Assembly (NCBI GenBank): GCA_017306865.1
Contig: JAFKHH010000013.1
Coordinates: forward strand, 372,001 to 436,000
Reading direction: 5' to 3'
DNA: 64,000 nt
DNA from: Filimonas sp.
GTDB lineage: Bacteria; Bacteroidota; Bacteroidia; Chitinophagales; Chitinophagaceae
Shown here: positions 16,752-24,250 of the stretch, in pieces
How the letters are laid out: each line of letters opens with the position of its first letter
Position numbering within the stretch: the first letter of the stretch is position 1
Translations under genes and position numbers: made by a program
The notes under the pieces: generated by a model
What the model saw: the letters and a program-made list of their open reading frames with translations, nothing else
Told to the model about the DNA's origin: nothing
Database searches by the model: none

Positions 16752-16867
16752 GTTGTATGGTTTAATTGTTTTATTGTTGAAACTATAGATATTCCATATC
16801 TCTTAAGATATGGAATATCTGTTTTAAGGAGTGACCATTCAACAATGTAACAATTAAACCATACAAC
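16752..16867. repeat. Nested inverted repeat between convergent genes
   Basis: The 30 nt at 16752-16781 match the reverse complement of 16838-16867 at 28 positions (GTTGTATGGTTTAATTGTT is the shared start). A separate perfect 15-bp hairpin sits inside it. It is the best-preserved example of the long intergenic dyads in this window. It lies between the Hsp70-like gene (plus) and the tail-anchored protein gene (minus). Confidence 0.75.
16787..16825. terminator. Perfect 15-bp hairpin, likely bidirectional terminator
   Basis: AGATATTCCATATCT at 16787-16801 and AGATATGGAATATCT at 16806-16820 pair without mismatch around CTTA. GTTTT follows on the plus strand. It separates convergent genes and is enclosed by the 30-bp dyad. 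Confidence 0.65.
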
Positions 16868-16885
16868 AGTTAAAAAATTATTCCT

Positions 16886-17776
16886 CTACGCATTACAAGT
16901 CGCTATTCTCAGTATAATAAAGATGATAAAGAGGATCAAGCGTATTGTGCCCCAGGATGTACCACTATCACTGCTGTTCGCTGTTTCTGCACTTGCGTAG
17001 CGAATGCGGTTCATCTCACTCTTTTTATTTAGTATATCATCCCTTGTTGCGTTAGACGCCGGTATAGACTGGCATGACTCTAGTATTTCTACCGCCCAGT
17101 CCTTATCGATCTTATTAAAGATGCCTACCGTTACACACATTACATTGAAAGCATAGGTATCTATTTGTTCTGCAAAATGCTCCTGCGGCAGGCTTTTTAT
17201 AATACCCATTTGTTCCGGGCCCGTAAGCGTTTTTATTTCCTGCATAGCAGGGTAAGGGCTTGCAAGGTTTGATATTTCACTAAGCCTGTTGCACACAATC
17301 GTTATTTCCTGGTGAATGGGCTCCCATATGGCATATTCATCCTGCGGTGTTACATATACCGGGTTCATCATCAGCGTTACGAAAGAGTACATATCGTGAT
17401 TGCGTAACGTTGTTGTACTGCACTGGATAAATGCTTTTTTGAAATAGGGGCTGATCCATGCTAAAAACTCCGGTGTAACATGGTAGGAAGACAAGGTAAA
17501 TTTCTCTTTATATTCCAGTTGTCCATGTTCAAGAAAATACAACAATTTTGGATCTGAAGCCACTAGCTGGTGATAGTCAAAATGCTTTTCCTGTTCCAGT
17601 TGTTTAAACAGCTCCAATACATCATTACGACTTAGTTCCGTTCCATTTACTTCTATAGTTGTAGCTTCCTGCAGTTCAAACTCTGCAAGCATTTTTCTTT
17701 TAGCCAGTAATAACTTCTGAGGAGTAATAGGCTGATCTGCAATATCCACAAGGCCGAGGGGTGAAATATAACTCAT
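16886..17776 (-). CDS. Tail-anchored protein of unknown function
   Basis: 296 residues, soluble and mostly helical, ending with one membrane helix (IRLILFIIFIILRIATCNA) and no signal peptide: a C-terminal anchor with the bulk in the cytoplasm. An Asp/Ser-rich linker (ETANSSDSGTSWG) precedes the helix. No catalytic motif recognised. It converges with the Hsp70-like gene and is 102 bp upstream of dnaG's stop. A role as membrane partner of the neighbouring chaperone set is possible but rests on position only. Confidence 0.6.
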   Translation of the reverse strand: MSYISPLGLVDIADQPITPQKLLLAKRKMLAEFELQEATTIEVNGTELSRNDVLELFKQLEQEKHFDYHQLVASDPKLLYFLEHGQLEYKEKFTLSSYHVTPEFLAWISPYFKKAFIQCSTTTLRNHDMYSFVTLMMNPVYVTPQDEYAIWEPIHQEITIVCNRLSEISNLASPYPAMQEIKTLTGPEQMGIIKSLPQEHFAEQIDTYAFNVMCVTVGIFNKIDKDWAVEILESCQSIPASNATRDDILNKKSEMNRIRYASAETANSSDSGTSWGTIRLILFIIFIILRIATCNA

Positions 17777-17800
17777 GGTTGGTATAAGGAATGGGTTGAA

Positions 17801-17860
17801 TTTGATATTTAAAATTTGAGATGTGTTGTAGACCTAAAGCTACCTATTTTAAATATCAAA
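17801..17860. repeat. 15-bp perfect inverted repeat with shuffled words
   Basis: TTTGATATTTAAAAT at 17801-17815 is exactly inverted at 17846-17860. AAATTTGAGAT follows the left copy, and its complement ATCTCAAATTT follows the right copy, so the two words are not simply mirrored. It lies between the tail-anchored protein gene and dnaG on the minus strand and may form the dnaG terminator stem. Confidence 0.55.
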
Positions 17861-17878
17861 TCTCAAATTTTGGAGGCA

Positions 17879-19807
17879 TTACTTCATAATAACAGTCCCG
17901 ATTTTTTTGATCAGGTCCATTTCTATTTTCTTCAAATCTTTATGAATCTCGATAAGGCGCAGTTGTTCTTCAAATGTTTTGGCATTTTCCATATCCTGCT
18001 GGTTTTGATCAAACATTTTTTTGATCTTCTTCATTTTGAAATACAGCAGGCTGGACGTTACTTCCTCCCGGCTCACATCCCTGTCCAGGATGTGCATGTT
18101 TTCCATAACATCATCCCAACGCTGGCTTAGTTCATAAGGAGAGATCGTAATATTTATGATCAGGTTGTGCAATTCCTTATCATCGTTATACAGCAATGTT
18201 TTAGCGGTAGGTTCTAATCCTTGCAGGTATGCTTTTTTATATTCTTCAAAAAGACGCTCCATTAGCTGGTTGTCAAAATGGAATTGTTCCAGCTCTTCAA
18301 ACATATAATCAGCCATTGTGTGCTGCTCATCCCATTCGCGCAAGCCATATTCCAGTAGTACCTGCAATATCTTTTTTTCATTAGCCTCGTCGTGGCTGAA
18401 CAAGTCCGGTTCTACAAAAGAGTCTGGTGGAGCGTTATCGTACTGTGGTGGCGCATCATCAAAAGGAAGCGGCGCTTTCTTTTCTTCTTTGCTTAGCCTG
18501 TCTCTCTTGTATTTGTTAACGAGTGTGGTTAAGCCCGCCTCATCAATTCTAAGTATGCCAGAGCATTGCCTGATGTACTCCTGCTGCTTGGTAAAATCTT
18601 CTGCTTTGCTGATCTTACTCAGCGTCTCAGCAATCTGGTTTACGATCTCATTCTTGCGGTTCAGATCATTGCCAGCCTCTTTCAGCATTATTTCCAACTG
18701 AAAAAGGATGAAGTCTTTTTTATTCTCAGCAACAAATTCCCTGAAAGCGGTTGTGCCAACTTTATTTACATAACTGTCCGGGTCCTCATTGTCCGGTATC
18801 AATACCAATCTTACATTCAGGCTCTCTTCCAATGCCATATCCAGGCCACGAAGTGCAGCTTTGATACCGGCAGAGTCGCCATCATAAATGATCGTAAGAT
18901 TGTTTGTATATTTTTTGATCAGGCGCAGTTGGTCCGTAGTGAGGGATGTACCGCCGCTCGCAACTACGTTTTCAATACCGGCCTGGTGTAAACTCACCAC
19001 ATCCGTATAACCTTCTACCAGTAGACATTCATCATTTTTATCAATAGCCTGGCGCGCGAAGTAAGAACCATATAAGATGCGGCTCTTAACATAAATCTCG
19101 TTTTCAGGCGTATTAATATACTTTGGCGCACGATCTGCTTTACCAATAACACGCGCACCAAAACCAATGATCTTACCTGTATTGTTATGAATAGGGAAAA
19201 TGATCCTGCCACGGTAGTTATCCATCAACTCTTCGTTGCGGTTCACTACAAGGCCGGTTTTTACCAGTAATTCCGGGTTATATTGTTTAGCCAGTGCTGC
19301 CTGTGTAAATGCCGTCCGGGATTGGGGATTATACCCAACCTGGAATTTTTCCAATATATCTTTCCTGAATCCGCGCTCTTCCAGGTAGCTCTGTGCTATG
19401 TTTTCGCCTTCCTCGGTCTGCCATAACTGTTGGGAAAAGAAACTTTGGGCAAACCCATTAATGATATGCAGGCTTTCTGCAGCCTGCTGGTGCAACTTCG
19501 CTTCTGCACTTACTTCCGTTTCCTCTATCTCAATATTGTAACGGCCAGCCAGCCAACGCAGCGCTTCCACATAGCTGTATTTTTCCAGCTCCATGAGGAA
19601 AGTGATGGTGTTGCCGCTTTTGCCGCAGCCAAAACATTTGAAAATTTCCTTTCCGGGAGATACAGTAAACGAAGGTGTTTTTTCGCCGTGAAAAGGGCAG
19701 AGGCCCAGGTAGTTAGCTCCACGCTTCTTCAACTTCACAAACTCGCCCACTACATCTATGATGTCGATACGATTGGTGATCTGTTGTATGGTTTGTGGAG
19801 ATATCAT
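17879..19807 (-). CDS. dnaG: DNA primase
   Basis: 642 residues. N-terminal CHC2 zinc finger (CPFHGEKTPSF to KCFGCGKSGN, about 37-65), then the catalytic core with QVGYNPQSRTAF and YRGRIIFPIHN. The Toprim motif LLVEGYTDVVSLHQAG is followed by IYDGDSAGIKAA with the metal-binding Asp residues, and a C-terminal helicase-interaction region follows. It synthesises RNA primers at the replication fork with DnaB. It starts at MISPQTIQQITNRIDIIDVV, the usual primase N-terminus. No rpsU or rpoD neighbours here. Confidence 0.95.
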   Translation of the reverse strand: MISPQTIQQITNRIDIIDVVGEFVKLKKRGANYLGLCPFHGEKTPSFTVSPGKEIFKCFGCGKSGNTITFLMELEKYSYVEALRWLAGRYNIEIEETEVSAEAKLHQQAAESLHIINGFAQSFFSQQLWQTEEGENIAQSYLEERGFRKDILEKFQVGYNPQSRTAFTQAALAKQYNPELLVKTGLVVNRNEELMDNYRGRIIFPIHNNTGKIIGFGARVIGKADRAPKYINTPENEIYVKSRILYGSYFARQAIDKNDECLLVEGYTDVVSLHQAGIENVVASGGTSLTTDQLRLIKKYTNNLTIIYDGDSAGIKAALRGLDMALEESLNVRLVLIPDNEDPDSYVNKVGTTAFREFVAENKKDFILFQLEIMLKEAGNDLNRKNEIVNQIAETLSKISKAEDFTKQQEYIRQCSGILRIDEAGLTTLVNKYKRDRLSKEEKKAPLPFDDAPPQYDNAPPDSFVEPDLFSHDEANEKKILQVLLEYGLREWDEQHTMADYMFEELEQFHFDNQLMERLFEEYKKAYLQGLEPTAKTLLYNDDKELHNLIINITISPYELSQRWDDVMENMHILDRDVSREEVTSSLLYFKMKKIKKMFDQNQQDMENAKTFEEQLRLIEIHKDLKKIEMDLIKKIGTVIMK

Positions 19808-19887
19808 TCCGGGGAATGCTTTTTAGAAAAACAAACCTCAAAAGTCCGATAATGTTTTAGAAGTGCCAAATGCTAACAGAAAAATTA

Positions 19888-20622
19888 CTAATGTACCATT
19901 TCATATAAGAGGCTCAATTGCTCAAGCGCCTCGCTGTCAGCCGAATTCGCCATGATCTTTTTTTCAATTTGTTTAGCGAAAACCTGCCGGATTTCATCAC
20001 TAGCCAACCATGTTACGATTATGTCATTTGCTTTTTCTGTTACAAATGAATTCGTGACTTTGTAAGAACCTCCTTTACTGCTTTTAATGCCATAAAGCAT
20101 AATGTCTTTAAAATGTAGTAAGCTTTCATCATGCTCTGCTTGCTGCCATTTGCACAACAGTTTTCGAAGAATGTCTTCAGCGTTGCCAAACATAATAAGG
20201 ATAGTTGTTAACTTTTCATCTCCAGGTAAAGGATAGGAGCAGAGACATTTTTCAAAAAATGAATCTGCAAATTGCGTAAAGAGCGTGATCTCTTCTGATG
20301 TCCAAAGTACTGTTTTATCAAGGTCCAGCCTGTCAAAAACGATTTCCCATGAGTGACATGGAAATTCAAAATTGCTCACTAGCTCCATTACGCGTGGCAG
20401 AAAATGTTTCATCTCCCAAAGCTCCTGTTCAGTGAAGTTTCTTGCTGATTCAAAATATGCTTGTTCCAGTAATTCAACCGGCACTTTTCGTAGTGGTGTA
20501 TTAACTAGTTCTTTTTCTTTTTCAAAGGAAACACAATGCGGTTTGCAAATGCTTAATGAAGAAGTAATGGTATAAGATGAAAATAGCCTGTAGGCGTCCT
20601 CGATAATGTTTGTTAGCGTCAT
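19888..20622 (-). CDS. Conserved-looking soluble protein of unknown function
   Basis: 244 residues from MTLTNIIEDAYRLF; the upstream in-frame ATG at 20661 would add 13 hydrophobic residues without being a good signal peptide. It has dense aromatic/acidic blocks: ICKPHCVSF, NTPLRKVPVELLEQAYFESA, EMKHFLPRVMELVSNFEFP, and CLCSYPLP. No membrane segment. I recognise the sequence style as a widespread uncharacterised family but cannot name it or assign a function. It is divergent from the next gene and downstream of nothing obvious. Confidence 0.6.
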   Translation of the reverse strand: MTLTNIIEDAYRLFSSYTITSSLSICKPHCVSFEKEKELVNTPLRKVPVELLEQAYFESARNFTEQELWEMKHFLPRVMELVSNFEFPCHSWEIVFDRLDLDKTVLWTSEEITLFTQFADSFFEKCLCSYPLPGDEKLTTILIMFGNAEDILRKLLCKWQQAEHDESLLHFKDIMLYGIKSSKGGSYKVTNSFVTEKANDIIVTWLASDEIRQVFAKQIEKKIMANSADSEALEQLSLLYEMVH

Positions 20623-20759
20623 TTGATAAAGATCAAGTAATAACAAACTTAACATATTCAACGCTTTTTACGCCTAGTCATGGAACGTTAAAATACTGGC
20701 ACAATTATTTAACTACTGTTATCAGTTAACCTGTTTGTTCACAGCATAATACAATTGCT

Positions 20760-21335
20760 ATGTCTATCAATCTTGTAGAGGCAATACAAAAAGAATTGGG
20801 TTATGCCCCTTTGCAGAAGATAAATCCCAATGAAACACACTCTTCCATTGCGTTTACTGACCAGTCTGTGCGCCTGGCGCAGGCAGCTATACCCGCTACG
20901 TTGGCAGGTTTATACAAACTGAGCCGTACGCCAGAGGGTTGTGAAAAGATATTAAGTGGAAATTTTTACTCAGATAAAGTCAATAAGACTTTCGGTGCTG
21001 AAGCCGAGGAAATGGTGCTACACATTGCCACCTTTGCATCTGTGTCAAAAGAAAAGGCGCATACCACTTGCGAGGCAATAGCAGCATGTGGTATTAAGAT
21101 CATGCAGCATAATCTAAAGCCCTTACCATCTGTAAACAATGTGCGGGATTTCTTTACTGCACAGCGAAATAATATTCTGCCCTATCTCGTACCAGAGCTG
21201 AAGACTGGTAATGTGATCCACGACAATACGATAGATGACAGTACAAATAAAATGAAAGGGCCGGTATCCAATTTCATGCACATGATAGAGCGATTTTTCT
21301 CCGATAGCGATGAGAGCATTACGCCAAAAAAATAA
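20760..21335 (+). CDS. Uncharacterised protein
   Basis: 191 residues, no signal peptide. The N-terminal two-thirds is helical with small residues (VRLAQAAIPATLAGLYKLS, HIATFASVSKEKAHTTCEAIA), the sort of packing found in DUF937-type proteins, but the match is loose. The C-terminus is polar. The following two-helix protein begins 25 nt after the stop, so the pair is probably one operon. Confidence 0.6.
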   Translation: MSINLVEAIQKELGYAPLQKINPNETHSSIAFTDQSVRLAQAAIPATLAGLYKLSRTPEGCEKILSGNFYSDKVNKTFGAEAEEMVLHIATFASVSKEKAHTTCEAIAACGIKIMQHNLKPLPSVNNVRDFFTAQRNNILPYLVPELKTGNVIHDNTIDDSTNKMKGPVSNFMHMIERFFSDSDESITPKK

Positions 21336-21360
21336 TTGATCACTTCAAATAACAGCGCAT

Positions 21361-21579
21361 ATGAAAGTATTCGGGACTGTACTTATTATACTGGGAGTAC
21401 TAATGATGATGTTTAGAAATATCAGCTTTACCAAAGAAGAAAAAGTGGTAGACCTGGGCCCGCTGGAAATAAACAAAAAAGAAAAGAAAACAATTGGATG
21501 GCCTGTATATGCAGGCGCCATTGCTATAGTTGGAGGCCTGGTGATAGTTATTGGAGAGAATAATAGAAAAACTGCGTGA
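21361..21579 (+). CDS. Small two-helix membrane protein
   Basis: 72 residues: helix 1 MKVFGTVLIILGVLMMMF, a charged connection with FTKEEKVVDLGPLEINKKEKK, helix 2 VYAGAIAIVGGLVIVIG. The hairpin layout suggests a small inner-membrane protein with a basic central loop. No family assigned. It is 25 nt after the preceding gene. Confidence 0.6.
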   Translation: MKVFGTVLIILGVLMMMFRNISFTKEEKVVDLGPLEINKKEKKTIGWPVYAGAIAIVGGLVIVIGENNRKTA

Positions 21580-21679
21580 TTGAAATTACATGTAGTTTGC
21601 ATTACCGCAGAGCCGGGGAGAACGGAGAGAAAGCGCAAGAGTTTTTTTAGATGAGCAATAGCTTTGTTCTTTAATCTGG

Positions 21680-21745
21680 CGTTTCGTCGTTGTCTGCCAA
21701 GGCAGACGACAATTATAACAATCCAACAATGGATCCATTAGACAA
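21680..21745. repeat. Short hairpin and AATGGATCCATT palindrome in the gap
   Basis: GTCTGCC and GGCAGAC around 21693-21708 form a tight hairpin with a two-base loop; a perfect 12-bp palindrome AATGGATCCATT lies at 21728-21739, surrounded by AACAAT words like those in the other dyad regions. It may terminate the small operon ending at 21579, although no T run is clear. Confidence 0.35.
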
Positions 21746-21767
21746 TTCATATTATTTGTATGCTAAC

Positions 21768-21794
21768 AAACGTTATCTTTGAAGGATAACGTTT
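21768..21794 (+). promoter_or_regulatory. Inverted repeat over the thiolase -7 box
   Basis: AAACGTTATC (21768-21777) and GATAACGTTT (21785-21794) are perfect 10-bp inverted repeats with a 7-bp spacer. TATCTTTG at 21774-21781, an exact TAnnTTTG match, overlaps the left arm. The ATG at 21807 is 12 nt on. A repressor bound here would cover the promoter, and a leader hairpin is the alternative. Confidence 0.5.
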
Positions 21795-21806
21795 AAGCTT
21801 TATTAT

Positions 21807-22991
21807 ATGAATAACAGAACTGTTTATATAGTGGCAGCTGTCCGTACACCGATCGGCAGCTTTGGTGGCTCACTGAAAGATCTTTCGGCAACACAATTAG
21901 GCGCAGTAGCCATTAAAGGCGCTGTAGAAAAAGCCGGGTTAAAACCTGAGCAGGTAGAAGAAGTATTAATGGGTTGCGTGCTGCAAGCCAATCTTGGGCA
22001 GGCACCTGCACGACAAGCCGCAAAGTTTGCAGGCTTGCCGGATAACGTGATCTGTACAACGGTAAATAAAGTATGTGCAAGTGGTATGAAAGCTATTGCA
22101 CAAGGTGCGCAAAGCATTTTGCTGGGCGATGCTGACGTAGTAGTAGCCGGCGGTATGGAAAGCATGAGCAATGTGCCTTATTATTCTCCGCAATTGCGCT
22201 GGGGTAATAAATACGGCAATGTAAATTTTGTAGACGGGTTGGCTAATGATGGATTAACAGATGTATATCACAAATATGCAATGGGCAATGCAGCAGAGCT
22301 ATGTGCAAAAGATTGCAATATCTCCCGCGAAGCACAGGATGCATTCGCAGTAGAAAGCTACAAGCGCAGCCAGCAGGCTACAGAAAGCGGCAAATTCACT
22401 GATGAGATTGTGCCTGTAGAAATACCACAGAAAAAAGGTGACCCTGTATTGTTTTCAAAAGATGAAGAAGCGTATAACGTAAAGTTTGACAAGATCGCAT
22501 CTTTAAAACCTGCATTTATAAAAGATGGAACAGTAACGGCTGCCAATGCAAGCACCATGAATGATGGAGCTGCTGCAGTTGTATTAATGAGCAAAGAAAA
22601 AGCAGATGCGCTTGGCATTAAGCCTTTAGCCATCATTAAAAGTTATGCTGATGCAGAGCAGGCGCCGGAGTGGTTTACAACCACGCCATCGTTAGCTGTG
22701 CCAAAAGCTGTAGCTAAAGCTGGATTACAAATGAGTGAAATAGACTTTGTAGAGTTAAATGAGGCATTTTCTGTTGTTGGTATTGCCAATACACAGAAAA
22801 TGGGATTAGATCCCGCTAAGGTGAATGTAAACGGCGGAGCTGTTTCTTTAGGTCATCCGCTAGGCTGCAGCGGTGCTAGGATCATTGTAACACTGATCAA
22901 TGTACTGAAGCAGAATAACGCCCGCATAGGTGCTGCTGGTATTTGTAATGGTGGCGGCGGAGCCAGTGCAATGGTTATAGAACGTGTATAA
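21807..22991 (+). CDS. atoB: Acetyl-CoA C-acetyltransferase (thiolase)
   Basis: 394 residues with all thiolase landmarks. The nucleophilic Cys is in VNKVCASGMKA (about residue 89), and GGMESMSNVPYY follows. The His of VELNEAFSVV is really NEAF; the catalytic His and second Cys are in GGAVSLGHPLGCSGAR and GICNGGGGASAMVIERV. It condenses two acetyl-CoA or cleaves acetoacetyl-CoA. Cytoplasmic tetramer. Single gene with its own promoter dyad and a strong terminator. A longer-chain substrate cannot be excluded, but length and N-terminus fit the biosynthetic type. Confidence 0.93.
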   Translation: MNNRTVYIVAAVRTPIGSFGGSLKDLSATQLGAVAIKGAVEKAGLKPEQVEEVLMGCVLQANLGQAPARQAAKFAGLPDNVICTTVNKVCASGMKAIAQGAQSILLGDADVVVAGGMESMSNVPYYSPQLRWGNKYGNVNFVDGLANDGLTDVYHKYAMGNAAELCAKDCNISREAQDAFAVESYKRSQQATESGKFTDEIVPVEIPQKKGDPVLFSKDEEAYNVKFDKIASLKPAFIKDGTVTAANASTMNDGAAAVVLMSKEKADALGIKPLAIIKSYADAEQAPEWFTTTPSLAVPKAVAKAGLQMSEIDFVELNEAFSVVGIANTQKMGLDPAKVNVNGGAVSLGHPLGCSGARIIVTLINVLKQNNARIGAAGICNGGGGASAMVIERV

Positions 22992-23016
22992 AAAAGGAAA
23001 TAATTATAAGCTAAAG

Positions 23017-23047
23017 AAATCCCCGTCAAGAAAAACGGGGATTTTTT
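23017..23047. terminator. Rho-independent terminator between atoB and merR
   Basis: AAATCCCCGT at 23017-23026 pairs perfectly with ACGGGGATTT at 23035-23044, followed by TTTATAA. The complementary strand also has a short T-rich end, so it can serve both convergent genes. Confidence 0.8.
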
Positions 23048-23080
23048 ATAAACCCATAGCGCACAAAAAAGTCGTTTATT

Positions 23081-23983
23081 TTATCTTGTAACAACAGGAA
23101 GCGGCTGCTTGCCAAACGCCAATATCTCTTTCATAGAAGAGAGTAGCCTCATGTTACTCGCCTGGCTTGTAAGTGTACGGGTAACCGGCCCGGAGACAAT
23201 GATTTCCTGCTCGCTAAAAATTGCAGCCAGTTCAGTCATATACATATCTATAGAAGAACTGGTAAGGGGAGTGATGGCATGCAGGTACAGGTATCGTACT
23301 TTTTTCCGGGATAAGAAAAATTTAATATCTGCTACCGGTATGTTTACCCCAAGGTAGTACACTGTTATACCCGCACTTTTAAGTAAATAGTGCATGAATA
23401 ATAGAGGGAGCTCATGCAACTCGCCCTCAGGTGTAAATAATACAAATGTATTGTCCTGGTCTTCGGGGGCAGGTGTTTCTTCTATAGCCCGTACCAGTTT
23501 TTGCCGTATAAGATTACTGCAAAAATGTTCCTGCGCCGGCACTACATTATCTGTAAGCCACAGCAATCCTATTTTTTCAAAAAAGGGATAAATAATGCTG
23601 ACTATAGCGCGTTCCACCCCTTTCCGGTTAATGGCATCCTGCAAAACCATATCTATTGTTTGCTCATCAAAGTCAAGTGTGGCATTGATGAGTTGGGTAA
23701 CATAGAGGTCGTTAGTGCGTGTGGGCGTTTGCTTTTCTGCCAGCAGGGACGTCATATTAATAAGGTCTGAGCAGGATAACCGGGCAATTTTGGAAATTTT
23801 TAACCCGGCATTGTAAAGGAAAGTTATACGCAGAATATGTTTTAGATCATCACTGTCAAATGTCCTATGGTTGCTTTCTTTTCTTTTTGGAGAGATGATT
23901 TTATAGCGTTGCTCCCATATCCGCAGCGTATGGGCTTTGATTCCACAGATTTGTTCTATTTCCTTTATCGTAAAAACATTCAT
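23081..23983 (-). CDS. CarH/LitR-like MerR regulator with B12-binding domain
   Basis: 300 residues. The MerR HTH is at 1-70 (FTIKEIEQICGIKAHTLRIW, then ISPKRKESNHRTFDSDDL). The sensor half carries the CarH W-x9-EH signature at W142, E152 and H153, and after 37 residues an ELHELP motif whose H190 aligns with the lower-axial His of ExHxxG. The Gly is replaced by Pro. The domain continues with the Rossmann-like GITVYYLGVNIPVADIKFFL. CarH proteins bind adenosylcobalamin and release DNA in light. No carotenoid or photolyase gene is adjacent, so targets are open. It is divergent from lepB, with an 11-bp inverted repeat in the gap. Confidence 0.8.
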   Translation of the reverse strand: MNVFTIKEIEQICGIKAHTLRIWEQRYKIISPKRKESNHRTFDSDDLKHILRITFLYNAGLKISKIARLSCSDLINMTSLLAEKQTPTRTNDLYVTQLINATLDFDEQTIDMVLQDAINRKGVERAIVSIIYPFFEKIGLLWLTDNVVPAQEHFCSNLIRQKLVRAIEETPAPEDQDNTFVLFTPEGELHELPLLFMHYLLKSAGITVYYLGVNIPVADIKFFLSRKKVRYLYLHAITPLTSSSIDMYMTELAAIFSEQEIIVSGPVTRTLTSQASNMRLLSSMKEILAFGKQPLPVVTR

Positions 23984-24051
23984 ATAGGCCGGGGCTTTTC
24001 AGTTAACCAGATGATAGATAACGCCAAAAGTTTTCAGATTATCTTGTGGAG

Positions 24052-24156
24052 AGGAGGTAAAAACGAAAAAAAATATCTTTTTTCAATAATGCAGACATGT
24101 GGAAATCGGTCCGATGGGGATTATTTAACAAATACTACTGTAATATTTTACCTCCT
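24052..24156. promoter_or_regulatory. Inverted AGGAGGTAAAA pair between merR and lepB
   Basis: AGGAGGTAAAA at 24052-24062 recurs perfectly inverted as TTTTACCTCCT at 24146-24156, 83 bp apart, in the 267-bp divergent gap. Widely spaced identical half-sites suit a dimeric or tetrameric MerR protein, such as the product of the adjacent gene. Function inferred. Confidence 0.45.
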
Positions 24157-24202
24157 TTGCAGACTAAATAACCTAAAAGGATGCTTATACCGGAAACTGA
24201 AT

Positions 24203-24232
24203 TTTGCCGGATGGTGTAGAATGGTATTTTTG
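24203..24232 (+). promoter_or_regulatory. Promoter of lepB
   Basis: TTTG at 24203-24206, an 18-nt spacer and TATTTTTG at 24225-24232 agree exactly with TTTG-N18/19-TAnnTTTG. The ATG is 18 nt beyond the box, giving a leader of about 12 nt. Confidence 0.6.
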
Positions 24233-24250
24233 TTCACCTAAATAAAATCT

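Noticed and set aside
23867-24241. 124-codon plus-strand ORF across the merR-lepB gap
   Set aside because: It overlaps the 5' end of merR, has low-complexity translation, and runs through the lepB promoter.
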